Assembly: GCF_016469335.1 (NCBI RefSeq)
Contig: NZ_CP059888.1
Location: 620,001-684,000 of the forward strand
Direction: 5' to 3'
Source: Flocculibacter collagenilyticus
Lineage (GTDB): Bacteria; Pseudomonadota; Gammaproteobacteria; Enterobacterales; Alteromonadaceae
Length of the DNA: 64,000 nucleotides
Numbering within the stretch: position 1 is the stretch's first letter; every line of letters starts with the position of its first letter. Below are positions 8,701 to 17,643 of the stretch, one piece after another. A model generated the notes under the pieces. That model saw only the letters and a program-made list of their open reading frames with translations, did not search any database and was not told where the DNA came from. Made by a program: the position numbers and the translations under genes.

Positions 8701-11700
8701 AACTACATCGTTTTGATGAAGAGTGGAATCATCAGCAATATACCCAATTTTCTGCCTCTTTAGATGCCTATAAAGGACAAGCAATACGGTTTCGTTTTAG
8801 ACAATACTGGCATGGTGTAAACGGCCCAAGAGTGTTTACTATTGATAACTTTAAAGTGGCTAATTTAGCCGATCCAGATTATGGCTTCCCCTATTTTAAT
8901 GACTTTGAACAAGCCACTTCTAACAATAACAAAAGTGGTCGCGATCACTGGAATCATGAAGGTGATTGGGGCATATCTGATCAGTCGACTGCAACAGGCA
9001 GCGCGTATAGTGGGGATTGGTATTTAGATAATAATCCGTTAGATGAACAGCAACGCTACCACCGCAATCATTATGTGCGCATGCAAGGCTTTATTGGTAT
9101 TCCTGCCACTGCGTTTGAACCGAAAGTCAGTTTTTATTACCAAGCCAACATGTTCAGCGGCGAAGTGATGTTAGAAGTACAGCGTTACGGCGAGCGAGAT
9201 TGGCAAACGTTACTAACGCTAACTAGTCGTGATAATAACCTAAGTTATCGCCAAGTATCTGCATCGCTCAATGCCTTTAAAGGTGAAAAGGTGCGCTTTC
9301 GCTTTAATCAGTACTGGAACAGTGCAACGAACGATCGTGCGGTTTATATAGATGACTTTTCCGTGTCTAGTGAGCTGTTAGGGTTGTGGTATTTTGAAGA
9401 AAATTGGCTTGATGATGGTAGTCAGCGTTTTCCCTTTAGTGTGGCTTCGAGTACTGACCCCGAATTCACTAGTCAGCTAAGGGCAAAAGATGGCGCGATA
9501 GGCTCTGGCTTAAGTACCTGTTACTACCCCCAATTTACTAATAATCAATATCTTACCGCTGATAACAGCGACACTATTACCGACTTTAAACAAGTAACGA
9601 TATCACTATGGGTAAAGCCTAGCTTATTAACAGCAGGCGAAAATGCATTAGTGAGCAAAGGGGAAGGGCTGTCACTGTTTTTAGATGTGCAAGGAGGCAC
9701 AGCCTATCCGGTATGGCGTTATGCAGGGCACGAACTTCGTTCTAACTACACAGTGAATGTTGATGAATGGACGCACATTGCCGCGACGTTCTCGGAAACA
9801 GAGCAGCACCTTTTCATCAATGGAATTGCTAATGCGTCTGCCTTTATAAATACAACGCTAAGTGATTTAGCGCAGCCAATTGCCATCGCCGCAGGTTGGG
9901 ACGATACAACAAAAAGCGCAAACCCTAGTACTTATTACACCGGCGCAATAGACGAACTTCGCATTTATCAAATAGCGCAAACTGCGTCACAAATAAATGA
10001 TGATATTAATCAATTGCATGCCTGCCAAATTAGCTGTCAATTAGGGGCGTTTAATATCACGCCAAGTTCCACAACTGGTTTAGCCTGCCCTGATACGCGT
10101 GTGGCGATTAATATTCAAGCGATGTGTAATGACGGTATCACTATTAAAAACGACTACACGGGCAATGTGAGTTTAGCTTCTGTGTTAGGTAGTGCGTTTT
10201 ATAGTGATGCAGCGAACAATAATGCCATCGCTGACTATCAATTTACCTTAGCGGATGAAGGCGAGAAAACGCTGTATTTATACCATAACAATGTGGCAGA
10301 AAATGTGCCTGTAACGGTATCTGATAGTGCTGACAATATTATAAGTACGATGGCACAACCCATTAATTTTTATGCCGCAGGCTTTAGGGTAACGCAACAA
10401 CCGCAAAACCATGTTTGTGGCAATGGCACTAATATGGTTATTCAGGCGTATGGCAAGCAAGATAACCAAACTGGCGGAAGTTGCGCGATATTAACCAACT
10501 TTACGGGTGATAAAACATTAAAAGCATGGTTTGGGGCAAACTTACACGGCAACGCCAGCGAACTTGAAAGTACAACTACACCACTTACGATAAACGGTAA
10601 TAACGTTTTAGCGAGCGCTGAGCCAAGTAGTGATAATCTTTCATTAGCGTTTGCTCAAGGACAGGCCGCTATCAACCTTTCACATTTAGACGCTGCGAAT
10701 GTTACACATATTACATTGAAACATGATCAGGGCTTTTATCAGGCTCAACCTTTAGTTGCCGTGACCGATTCGTTTACAAGCGCACCGGAAACATTGTTTA
10801 TGAAAATTCAAGGTGCAGACTGGTTACAACCTGTGGGCGCGCAAGACAATGTGCTAGTTGCAGCAGGCGATGAATTCACTCAAACAATAGGGGCACAATG
10901 CAGTGATGGCTCGATAGCGGTGCATTATCGTAGCCAGCAACCTATCGAATTAACTCATCGGTTAGTTGCGCCTATTGGCGGAGAAAGTGGTGCGCTTGGC
11001 GTTAATAGCGTTACTGTGGATGCGACATCAATCAATGGGAGCGCCTCTGTTACGCAAACTATTTCAGAAGTTGGAATTTTTGATTTAACGGCTACTGCGC
11101 CAGCTAGCTCGTATTTTGGGATGAATATTTTACCCGTAACGTTATCGGGAGTGGGGCGGTTTACGCCAAAATACTTTGAAGTCACCGTGTCTCAGCACGG
11201 CCGTTTAGGTGGTGCATATGGCACAGGCGGCAGTGCAGACTTTGTATACACAGGGCACATGCAGTCTGATACGAGTGAGGATGGCGAGTTAACTTACGTT
11301 ACAGCACCGCAATTTAATATTACAGCTAAAAACTCAGCGAATAATACAACCAAAAACTACACTGGCGACTTTATCAAATTACCTGTCTCTAACGTAGAGA
11401 TCGTTAGTCCAGCATCTGACGCAGTAACAAATGGGCTAGACACCAAGCGACTTTCCTTAACCGCTAAACTAGCGTCAGCCAGCTTAACAGAAACGCTATC
11501 GTCAGGCGTATTGCTGTATCAATTTAGCGCAGCAGATAATTTTGTTTACACACGTAACGCAAACAGCAAAGTTCCACCGTTTAACGCTGATATTGCTTTA
11601 CAAGTAATGAAAATAACCGATCAAGACGGTGTATCGGCACCTGAAAGCCAGTTACCTACTTTAAGCCCTGCAGGCGTTGAAGTGCGCTTTGGGCGCTGGT

Positions 11701-12116
11701 GGGTTGATCATGCGTATGGTCCAGAAACCAGCAACTTAACAGTTCCTATGTTTTTACAGTATTGGAACGGTAGCGTATTTATTACCAATGAAATGGACAG
11801 CGTCACCGAGTTTGACGCAACCGCCATGTTAAATATAGAGGATATTAGCTTAGCTCCAGCAACTACCAGCGCCGCTAACCAAGGCCAATTTACTGCAGGT
11901 TACAGTGAAGTGCTAAATCTTATCGCGCCCGGGGCGGGCAACCAAGGTGAAGTTAAATTAAACTTTAACATTCCAAACTGGCTTAAATACGACTGGAGCG
12001 GCGTTAGTAGCCTTAATAGCAGCACGATGACACAAAACCCAAGTGCCATTGCAACTTTTGGCCAATTTAGAGGCAACGACCGCATCATAAACTGGCGAGA
12101 AGTGCCAAATAATTAA
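5754..12116 (+). CDS. mshQ: MshQ-type giant secreted protein with seven MAM-like repeats, LamG and DUF6701 regions
   Basis: About 2120 residues. The frame is open from 5706 (GTG), but the ATG at 5754 begins a clear signal peptide ending HAYA|DYAFP; a TTG at 5745 is the other option. After the signal come seven repeats of about 170 residues, each starting F-P-Y-x-N-DFE, then NGRD-[QH]-W, a GDW/YFLDNN core and F-R-F-RQ-W...VDD. They resemble MAM/jelly-roll binding domains. A LamG-like (concanavalin fold) domain follows (roughly 1205-1420), then the Cys-rich MshQ C-terminal region (QLGAFNI, DUF6701 type) to the end. It abuts mshP with no gap and closes the msh operon. Its likely role is a pilus-tip or surface adhesin; this is inference. 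The repeats make it longer than the MshQ proteins I know. Confidence 0.82.
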   Translation: MSKVLALWLICLMSISHAYADYAFPYFNDFETAISSPSANINGRDQWLVEDDWTAGTAHDSRWQAYQGNYFLDNNKNAVNQSYHQNQSATLADYITIPGTPSSALPVVTFWYAADVFSGSVRLQVQRKGQSTWQTLHTFEQSNNHVSYTKFEHALDNYKGDSIRFRFFQTWQIAAGARAFTVDDFYVGNIDATSHAYPYFNNFEVAESTASVNGRDQWIGQGDWNISTPHDMVYQARSGQHFLDSNYLNTNQQDHYDHDMTMQGYISIPNNASLPHVSFWYQLFAFSGGINFEIQTLGDSQWRLLQRFDEQLNHNKYTQFYYSLAAYRGKQVRFRFRQRWTNSVGARYFMVDDFSVADLQLPALSFPYLNNFESATTAAANNGRDQWNVQGDWYLSKAHHNVYQPYSGEYFLDNNANDENQINHQEHWADLMGFVPIPADAVAPELSFFYKADVFTGGVYVYIQQEGEAGWRHVHTFDEPFNHEAYTQYFYPLDDWKGKRVRIRFRQYWQGEAGARLFSVDNVAIAEQTSEVYRYPYNNDFEAETSNSAVNGRDHWNHQGDWNISQQHHSHFVPYEGSYFLDNNAANEDQRYHLNQDVIMLGFVPIPASNTVPVLSFWYQADIHDGAIYLYIQEQGSNQWTRIQTFDEQFNHDEYTRFQFALDAYKGKNIRIRFRQSMRATTGARLFSVDNISFAEQSDLEYGFPYVNDFEAPVSDIANNVNGRDQWNHQGDWGVSTPHHDYSANSGQYFLDNNADNKAQRYHREHNAEMYGYVPIPADAQTPVLTFWYRANVQNGGVYLYIQTLGSNEWTHVVTFNDQLNHNQYTKFEHSLDAYKGQSIRLRFRQYWGGVSDPRLFTVDDVSIAEKGLSVFSYPYEIDFEHATSDLAANINGRDQWNHQGDWSISTAHDSVYYPNSGAYFIDNNERFENQKYHREHFMDLFGFVPIPNDAVLPTVIFDYRSDIFSGLIDLQVQIQGRNDWIQLHRFDEEWNHQQYTQFSASLDAYKGQAIRFRFRQYWHGVNGPRVFTIDNFKVANLADPDYGFPYFNDFEQATSNNNKSGRDHWNHEGDWGISDQSTATGSAYSGDWYLDNNPLDEQQRYHRNHYVRMQGFIGIPATAFEPKVSFYYQANMFSGEVMLEVQRYGERDWQTLLTLTSRDNNLSYRQVSASLNAFKGEKVRFRFNQYWNSATNDRAVYIDDFSVSSELLGLWYFEENWLDDGSQRFPFSVASSTDPEFTSQLRAKDGAIGSGLSTCYYPQFTNNQYLTADNSDTITDFKQVTISLWVKPSLLTAGENALVSKGEGLSLFLDVQGGTAYPVWRYAGHELRSNYTVNVDEWTHIAATFSETEQHLFINGIANASAFINTTLSDLAQPIAIAAGWDDTTKSANPSTYYTGAIDELRIYQIAQTASQINDDINQLHACQISCQLGAFNITPSSTTGLACPDTRVAINIQAMCNDGITIKNDYTGNVSLASVLGSAFYSDAANNNAIADYQFTLADEGEKTLYLYHNNVAENVPVTVSDSADNIISTMAQPINFYAAGFRVTQQPQNHVCGNGTNMVIQAYGKQDNQTGGSCAILTNFTGDKTLKAWFGANLHGNASELESTTTPLTINGNNVLASAEPSSDNLSLAFAQGQAAINLSHLDAANVTHITLKHDQGFYQAQPLVAVTDSFTSAPETLFMKIQGADWLQPVGAQDNVLVAAGDEFTQTIGAQCSDGSIAVHYRSQQPIELTHRLVAPIGGESGALGVNSVTVDATSINGSASVTQTISEVGIFDLTATAPASSYFGMNILPVTLSGVGRFTPKYFEVTVSQHGRLGGAYGTGGSADFVYTGHMQSDTSEDGELTYVTAPQFNITAKNSANNTTKNYTGDFIKLPVSNVEIVSPASDAVTNGLDTKRLSLTAKLASASLTETLSSGVLLYQFSAADNFVYTRNANSKVPPFNADIALQVMKITDQDGVSAPESQLPTLSPAGVEVRFGRWWVDHAYGPETSNLTVPMFLQYWNGSVFITNEMDSVTEFDATAMLNIEDISLAPATTSAANQGQFTAGYSEVLNLIAPGAGNQGEVKLNFNIPNWLKYDWSGVSSLNSSTMTQNPSAIATFGQFRGNDRIINWREVPNN
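5817..9370 (+). repeat. Seven tandem ~510-bp MAM-like protein repeats within mshQ
   Basis: Repeat units begin near 5817, 6339, 6846, 7350, 7856, 8369 and 8879; the last ends near 9370. Each unit encodes about 170 residues with the order PY-x-[ND]DFE, NGRDQW, (N)HQGDW, YFLDNN, [FV]-x-IP, FWYxA, Y-I-Q, FD-x-x-x-NH-x-x-YT, L-x-A-Y-K-G, RFRFRQ-x-W and VDD. Units differ widely at DNA level, so the array is old and not recent slippage. Units 3 to 6 are closest to one another by motif wording. Confidence 0.85.
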
Positions 12117-12133
12117 CCTCTCAAAAGGTTAAT
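12112..12133 (+). terminator. Hairpin after mshQ, weak terminator
   Basis: A perfect 8-bp inverted repeat (ATTAACCT / AGGTTAAT) with a 6-nt loop begins at the mshQ stop codon. There is no immediate T-run; five T follow only near 12151. It probably marks the end of the msh operon, but it is low in GC and weak as an intrinsic terminator. Confidence 0.4.
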
Positions 12134-12161
12134 CTGCTCTAAAAGATCTGTTTTTATTTCC

Positions 12162-12189
12162 TTGACATTAAAAACATATATTTTACAAT
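12162..12189 (+). promoter_or_regulatory. Consensus sigma-70 promoter of the PAAR/effector operon
   Basis: TTGACA at 12162-12167 is a perfect -35 hexamer. TACAAT at 12184-12189 is a 5-of-6 match -10 box, with a 16-bp spacer. Transcription would begin near 12196, leaving a leader of about 80 nt before the ATG at 12274. It gives the accessory module its own expression, independent of the msh operon. Confidence 0.72.
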
Positions 12190-12273
12190 TCTTTTCCTTT
12201 TTAAGCATACTCATAGTTGCTAATAAGCCCTGTTGGAGTGGTGGATGTAGCTAGATTATTAAATGGAATTATT

Positions 12274-13377
12274 ATGTCAAAAATCATGTCAAAATATATT
12301 AATGCCATCCAAGGCAACGAAGTCAATTCTATTCAATATGATATCGATGCTAAAACCGCAGATGTAAGAGTCGGCGGCAATACCGCATGGCGCCACAATA
12401 ATATCGCTCTGATGCCAAACAATATAATGGCAAAACAAAATGGCTCAATTGGCAGTGTTGCAGGAATAGCCGTTTTTCCTGATAAGTCATCTAGTCAAAA
12501 CGCATTTAAAGCAGAGGTACAAAGGCCAAAGCATCAATCTAAAACAGTAGGAGAAATGATCAACCTGTTTATTGCTGACTATATTGTTGAGCCTCCACAG
12601 TGGGACGCAGAAAATAATAAACCCATACTGCCATGGATAGAGCAACAGTCTGGTTTAGATATGCAAAGCTATGTTAGTAGTATTAATGTTGATGATTTTA
12701 TTAGCTTGGTTGAATCTCATATAGGCTGGCAAGCGGGTACAGAAAAGCAAATTGTTAAAGACCCAGATGCACCTAACCCAACAGTTGCGAAAGTGTCGGG
12801 TAATAACGTACTGATTAACGGGCGCACAGCAGTACATAAAGATAGCGGCGGCGTACTTTCTACGGTAGATGTATGTTTAACACAAATTGGTAATTCAGTG
12901 GTGCCCATTCCTTATCCCAATGTAGCGATGTCCAGCGATGCAGATGCCACTGCCAGCTCAGTGCTAATTAATGGAAACCCTGCCTGCCATGTAAAAAGCA
13001 ACTTCAAGAAAAGTACAGGCGATCAACCCGGAAACAAAAAGGGTGTTGCCAGCGGTACCATTAAAGAAAAAGCCGAATTTTTGATGGGATCGTTCAATGT
13101 GCTAATTGAAGGCAACCCAGCTGTGCGTCAAGGCGACTTAATGGTGTCGAATAACAAAAACACACCACCGTCTGGTTTAGTACAACCGCCGGGGCCGCCG
13201 CCACAGGGGCTGTCTATTTCTCCAAGAGATGAGAAAACGCATGAGTCTGACCAAGCCAGTGCGTATTACACTCATGATAATACTGCAACAGGATTCAAAT
13301 TAGAGCAGCAACGTTATGTATTACGTACTGGGGCAACGGCTAAAAAAGTACCTTTTCACAAAGGAAGTGAAGAATGA
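12274..13377 (+). CDS. PAAR-like DUF4150 protein, T6SS spike tip
   Basis: 367 residues from the ATG at 12274 (GGA at 12265-12267 as weak SD). The frame extends to a TTG at 12217 that has no supporting SD. The C-terminal half carries the DUF4150/PAAR-like signature: DVCLTQIGNSVVPIPYPN, SSVLINGNPACHV, then FNVLIEGNPAVRQGDLMVSN. An additional LINGRTAVHKDSGG element precedes it. Such proteins cap the VgrG spike of a type VI secretion system and carry or recruit effectors. The N-terminal ~180 residues look like a divergent first part of the same fold or an adaptor; I do not recognise them. The ATGA overlap with the next gene indicates coupled translation with the effector it likely delivers. Confidence 0.8.
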   Translation: MSKIMSKYINAIQGNEVNSIQYDIDAKTADVRVGGNTAWRHNNIALMPNNIMAKQNGSIGSVAGIAVFPDKSSSQNAFKAEVQRPKHQSKTVGEMINLFIADYIVEPPQWDAENNKPILPWIEQQSGLDMQSYVSSINVDDFISLVESHIGWQAGTEKQIVKDPDAPNPTVAKVSGNNVLINGRTAVHKDSGGVLSTVDVCLTQIGNSVVPIPYPNVAMSSDADATASSVLINGNPACHVKSNFKKSTGDQPGNKKGVASGTIKEKAEFLMGSFNVLIEGNPAVRQGDLMVSNNKNTPPSGLVQPPGPPPQGLSISPRDEKTHESDQASAYYTHDNTATGFKLEQQRYVLRTGATAKKVPFHKGSEE

Positions 13378-16300
13378 GCACCGAAACTAGGCAGTATAAC
13401 CAGCCTATACCTGATGCAAGCCAAGTGTGCGTAATGGAGCTAGAGGTGCCAAGCTTTAAAGGGCAGCATGCATATATACCCTTTGGGCTAGCAGCAACAG
13501 GCACAGAAAGCGAGCCTGTAAGTGATGACGAAAAGCCACATAGTTACTCGGTTGTGCCACAAGTATTTAAAGATGCCAGCTTACTGAGGCATAAAGCAGG
13601 CGCACCAGAATTTATCCCTTTAAACAACGAATATGTAGAATTACAAAAAGGCGACGCCTTAGGCTACTACTACATATTTATTAATGGATATTTGTGGCGA
13701 GAAATTGCAGCAGGCCCAAATGGTGAATTATATGAAGTTGATTTAAAGGAGTGTCACAGTAGTGATATTCGTCCTCATTTAAATTTAGCTACCAATTGCA
13801 TCATTTTACCGCACAGAAGTAAGGGGCTACTAACAGAAGAACAATGCATTGCAAAACCTATTGTTGAAATGGCATTTTCACGTATTCAATGGTCGTGGGA
13901 GTACATTACAGCATTAGGCGGCATGTATGAAAAAGATCCTAGATTGTCACTTTTGCCGCTTAAAGGCCGTTGTAAAGATAAATGCGAAGCTGACAATCAT
14001 CGAACCAACCGCATGCAACGTATTGACTATGATGAACAAACGAATATGGGCATAACCAGAGATGGTTCAATTGCCGTATATTTGCACGACATTATAGGTT
14101 TAGCGCAAGAAGCGGCAGTAGAATCAACCGTCTCGCTTATTCGTTTGCAGTCATTACAAGCCTCGCTCACCGCAGATCCATTTTATAAATCTGCGGTGAT
14201 TGCGCACTGTAACTACTTTAACGAAGAGTTACACGAGAAAATATCGTATTACGTACCCAAAGCTGGGTTGGTTACAAAGTACAAAAATCAAGGGCAACAG
14301 AGTAATGACGCTCGCGATGTTGCAGATTGCCTATCTAGAGAAGAATTAGAAAAATACTTAGTAGGTGACCCGAAAACCGCGCTACAGTTGATAGAAAAAT
14401 ATACAGCTGCGCGTGCACGACTAAATGACTTACTATCGTTAACCTGTACACCTAAAAATCAAACGTTGGCACAAATATGCGATAAAAATGATATTCAAGC
14501 ACCACCTCAATGGGAGTATATAGTTAAAGATTTTTCTACTTTATCGCCCATCAATTATGCGCAGGCCTTCGAGCTTATCGACAATATGGCTATTTCATTA
14601 GCGCAGTCAGAAAAAATCATTCCAATTTACTTACCCGCGATTATTAATAAAAACAGTGTTCAAGAAGTACAGGAAGAATTAAGAACACAAGTGAGCAAAG
14701 ATGCAGACGTATTAAGTTCATTGATTGCGGATGATAGTTGGTACGTAAAACAGTTATTTGCACCTGCCGATTTATACGGAGCCGACTTAGCACGTGAAGA
14801 GTATGATGAAAGCTTGCTAAGTACCGAGCTTGGTGCATTTAGTCCTGAAAAGTTAAAAGTGGAAACCATAAAAGCGCAAGCAGAGCCATTCAATGTATGG
14901 CCTAACTTTGTTTTTCCTTACTTGAATTTTGCGGATGTAAAAAAGCGTATTTCAGGTACAAGACTAACGGCTGTAGAAAACTTTTTTCAAACAGGTATTG
15001 TAGAGCATGCTAAGCATAAGTGGTTATTTAGCTCAGTGGTGCATACGTTAAAAGCGTATCACCTACCTGAAATGAGTAAAGCCCGCCTTGGTGCATTTAA
15101 AAACATTCCTGACAATCATGTAATTATTAAGCATAACCTAAAAGAAGTGCCCATTTTAGACAAACTAAAAACAAAATCAGCTGTAGCGCATTTTAATGCT
15201 TGTGTTGAAGAGTTTAAAACAACAGGAAAATTGTCTAAGCAAAATCTAAAAATATTAGCAGGGCATTTAAATGATGCTGCGCTACCTATCGGAAAAGGCG
15301 CAAAAGCCATTGCTTTAGAGGGTGGAGTAACAAAAGTTGCCACTACCTCGCGTACACAAATTATAAAAATTATAAAAGAAGCGGTAGACCGTGGTGAAAC
15401 CGTAGAGTCACTCAAGTTATCTAAGTTAGAGTGGCTGAGTGTGGATATGGACAACGTACCCGCGGAATTAAGATCTGAAATAAGCAAAAACATAACTCAA
15501 GATACTGAATATAAAGCCTTAACCAAAAAAAGTTTAAAAAACGCCACTCTTAAAAACAGCGTAATTACTGGCATATTTGCCAGCTTGGCAACAATAAATG
15601 CCTATATGACGTATGCAGAATATGAGAAAAGCTTTAAAGGCAAGAGCGGTATTTATCAAGCATTTAAGCATATTGCAACAATCGGGGCTGTAATGGTGGC
15701 ATGGGGGGATGTATGGCAAGCGATTAAAAGGCCGCCAGATACACATTGGTTAACTAAAAGCATTTCTTCTCAATATGCCCCACGTATGAGTTTTGCACTA
15801 TTAAGAAGTGCAGGAGGGATTGTTGGTGCCGTCGGTGGTGTTGTAGTGGTAATGGATGGGTTAGAGTTGCTTAATAAACATGATACCGATGCCGCGATTG
15901 CAGCTATTACGGCTGGCGGAATGGCTATTGCGGGCGGTATTTTACTTACAATTGGTATGGGGGCACCGTTTATTTTACCGTTAATGCTAGGGGCTATTTT
16001 ATTTTCGCTAATAAGCCATTGGCTAACCGACACCCGTGCTGAAAAGTGGGCGAAATTTGGCCCATTTGCTAAAAAAAAGCGAGGCATTTTTAACGGTGAA
16101 AAGGGGGAGATATTTGAGCGTTTTGCAGATGCAGAAACCTATTATCAGTACATTTTCTCGTTGCTGTATTCACCTAAATTGGAATTTTCTGAACCTGTTC
16201 CTAATTACTTTATTGTTGAAGTGCAGCTTGCCATTTTCTCGCCGCTTGAGTCAGAGTTAGTCTTAAAAGTGCCTTACCAAATTTCTGACGTGTACTCGCG

Positions 16301-16619
16301 TAAAGGGGCAAAACAAGTGTTGATAAAGGGGCATCACGACTTTGAGCCGCTTTACGGTGACACTACCGATTCAAATAACCAACCGAATGATAATAAGCGC
16401 TTAATAGGTGCAAGATACGAATTTGCAATTGCGGTACCTAGCATTACACAAGAACAACTAAAGCAATTTATGTATAGCCGAACAGATCGTATACCTGCTA
16501 CACCTAAAGCTCATATAGCACCTGAGATAGAGTTGAGATATAACAATCAAATTACTATTCCAATTGATTATGATGCAATAGAGGCGCCTATCACCCACAC
16601 AGCTACAGATAAAGGATAA
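13374..16619 (+). CDS. VasX-like T6SS effector, predicted membrane-active toxin
   Basis: 1081 residues, close to the 1085 of Vibrio cholerae VasX. Near residues 90-120 the segment GYYYIFINGYLWREI resembles the MIX/VasX N-terminal signature (Y-Y-x-F-x-NG-x-LWRE). A long soluble middle follows. Residues ~728-885 then contain hydrophobic segments: VITGIFASLATINAY, an FKHIATIGAVMVAW helix, GGIVGAVGGVVVVMDGL, and a Gly/Ala-rich pair TAGGMAIAGGILLTIGM and FILPLMLGAILFSLI. This is colicin-like in arrangement. The last ~195 residues are soluble and include YQISDVYSRKGAKQ. VasX disrupts target membranes; the same activity is inferred here from architecture, not from an alignment. It lies between a PAAR-like partner and immunity-type genes, the first only 3 bp downstream. 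Confidence 0.72.
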   Translation: MSTETRQYNQPIPDASQVCVMELEVPSFKGQHAYIPFGLAATGTESEPVSDDEKPHSYSVVPQVFKDASLLRHKAGAPEFIPLNNEYVELQKGDALGYYYIFINGYLWREIAAGPNGELYEVDLKECHSSDIRPHLNLATNCIILPHRSKGLLTEEQCIAKPIVEMAFSRIQWSWEYITALGGMYEKDPRLSLLPLKGRCKDKCEADNHRTNRMQRIDYDEQTNMGITRDGSIAVYLHDIIGLAQEAAVESTVSLIRLQSLQASLTADPFYKSAVIAHCNYFNEELHEKISYYVPKAGLVTKYKNQGQQSNDARDVADCLSREELEKYLVGDPKTALQLIEKYTAARARLNDLLSLTCTPKNQTLAQICDKNDIQAPPQWEYIVKDFSTLSPINYAQAFELIDNMAISLAQSEKIIPIYLPAIINKNSVQEVQEELRTQVSKDADVLSSLIADDSWYVKQLFAPADLYGADLAREEYDESLLSTELGAFSPEKLKVETIKAQAEPFNVWPNFVFPYLNFADVKKRISGTRLTAVENFFQTGIVEHAKHKWLFSSVVHTLKAYHLPEMSKARLGAFKNIPDNHVIIKHNLKEVPILDKLKTKSAVAHFNACVEEFKTTGKLSKQNLKILAGHLNDAALPIGKGAKAIALEGGVTKVATTSRTQIIKIIKEAVDRGETVESLKLSKLEWLSVDMDNVPAELRSEISKNITQDTEYKALTKKSLKNATLKNSVITGIFASLATINAYMTYAEYEKSFKGKSGIYQAFKHIATIGAVMVAWGDVWQAIKRPPDTHWLTKSISSQYAPRMSFALLRSAGGIVGAVGGVVVVMDGLELLNKHDTDAAIAAITAGGMAIAGGILLTIGMGAPFILPLMLGAILFSLISHWLTDTRAEKWAKFGPFAKKKRGIFNGEKGEIFERFADAETYYQYIFSLLYSPKLEFSEPVPNYFIVEVQLAIFSPLESELVLKVPYQISDVYSRKGAKQVLIKGHHDFEPLYGDTTDSNNQPNDNKRLIGARYEFAIAVPSITQEQLKQFMYSRTDRIPATPKAHIAPEIELRYNNQITIPIDYDAIEAPITHTATDKG

Positions 16620-16622
16620 AGC

Positions 16623-17624
16623 ATGTCACAAGAGTACTTTCCTTTAAATCCCATTAAGAAAAAAGTGTTAGCAAACCGTTATTTTGATACTCAAGAGTCA
16701 ACGCTCAAAGAGCAATTTCATGGTTTTTGTATAACCTCACGGTTCTATACTCTCGAAGACGTGCAAGACCAAACATTTGCTGATAAAAGTCGATATTTAG
16801 TAGTAGGTCATGGCGATGACTTAGGTAAGCTTTTGATTATTCCGCTAATTGCAGGTGCTTTTGGGTCGTTTATTTCTATTATGATGTTTTTAATGTGGCC
16901 TTTTTTAGAAGGTGATGATCCTTATCCATTCGAGTTCGCTTTAGCAGTGCTTTGCTGGAATTTATTCTGGCTTAATGTCCACCCATTTATTTCAAAGTAT
17001 ACTTCACAAAGGTACATGACTTTTGATAGAAAACGACAACAAGTTTCGATTAGAAAAACAGTTGCAGATAAAGACGTCGAACGACGTGATGAATATGGCA
17101 ATCCTTGTTTTCATTGGAAGGATGTTGTTTGTTGTTGGAAAGGTGTGCCAAATGGCAGAGGGGCAACGGTATATGTTCCTATCATAAAGCATATTAATTA
17201 CAAGCAATATCCATGGTTTAGAGTACGTGTTGATGTCGCTGAAAGTGTAGCTTGCGCTGGTGTTGTTGCTGAGTTTTGGGAACGCATTGTACGCTTTATG
17301 GAAAAAGACAAGCCATTACCCGATATTCCTGAATTTGAAAAATACCGTCATTTATGTCCCGTTACTGTAGAGTTTGATAAACAAAATAACCGCCCATCAA
17401 ACTACTGGAATGAAATGGGCACAAAGCAGCAAAAGCAAATTAAGTTAGAATGCATGAATGAAAGGTTGGCATTTCACTGGGATCCTGATAGCCCTAATGA
17501 AGAAATCATTCGCCCTTGGGAGCGCTGGCCGATTGATGAAAGTTTAAAAGATAAAATGGATTATAAAAGAAAGCTTAAGATTATCGCGCTTCAATTATGC
17601 CTAGGCCTACCTTATGCGAAGTAA
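16623..17624 (+). CDS. Two-TM putative T6SS immunity protein, copy 1
   Basis: 333 residues with no signal peptide. A conserved N-terminus (MSQEYFP, ANRYFDTQESTLKEQFHGFCITSRFY) is followed by two membrane segments at ~77-100 and ~107-125 (IIPLIAGAFGSFISIMMFLMWPF and FALAVLCWNLFWLNVHPF). A cytoplasmic domain with YMTFDRKRQQVSIRKTVADKDVE then leads to a long C-terminal tail ending ALQLCLGLPYAK. The layout recalls DUF6708-type proteins found beside T6SS effectors, but I could not test that. A membrane immunity protein suits a pore-type toxin. GGATAAAGC before the ATG provides the only recognisable SD of the three copies, and the gene starts 3 bp after the effector stop. Confidence 0.65.
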   Translation: MSQEYFPLNPIKKKVLANRYFDTQESTLKEQFHGFCITSRFYTLEDVQDQTFADKSRYLVVGHGDDLGKLLIIPLIAGAFGSFISIMMFLMWPFLEGDDPYPFEFALAVLCWNLFWLNVHPFISKYTSQRYMTFDRKRQQVSIRKTVADKDVERRDEYGNPCFHWKDVVCCWKGVPNGRGATVYVPIIKHINYKQYPWFRVRVDVAESVACAGVVAEFWERIVRFMEKDKPLPDIPEFEKYRHLCPVTVEFDKQNNRPSNYWNEMGTKQQKQIKLECMNERLAFHWDPDSPNEEIIRPWERWPIDESLKDKMDYKRKLKIIALQLCLGLPYAK

Positions 17625-17643
17625 TGAGTGTATTCGTTAAATC

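Noticed and set aside
5817-9370. Regular repeats of about 510 bp, at first sight a tandem DNA array or CRISPR-like element
   Set aside because: The repeats are coding, in frame, diverged at DNA level and far too long for CRISPR; they are protein domains of mshQ.
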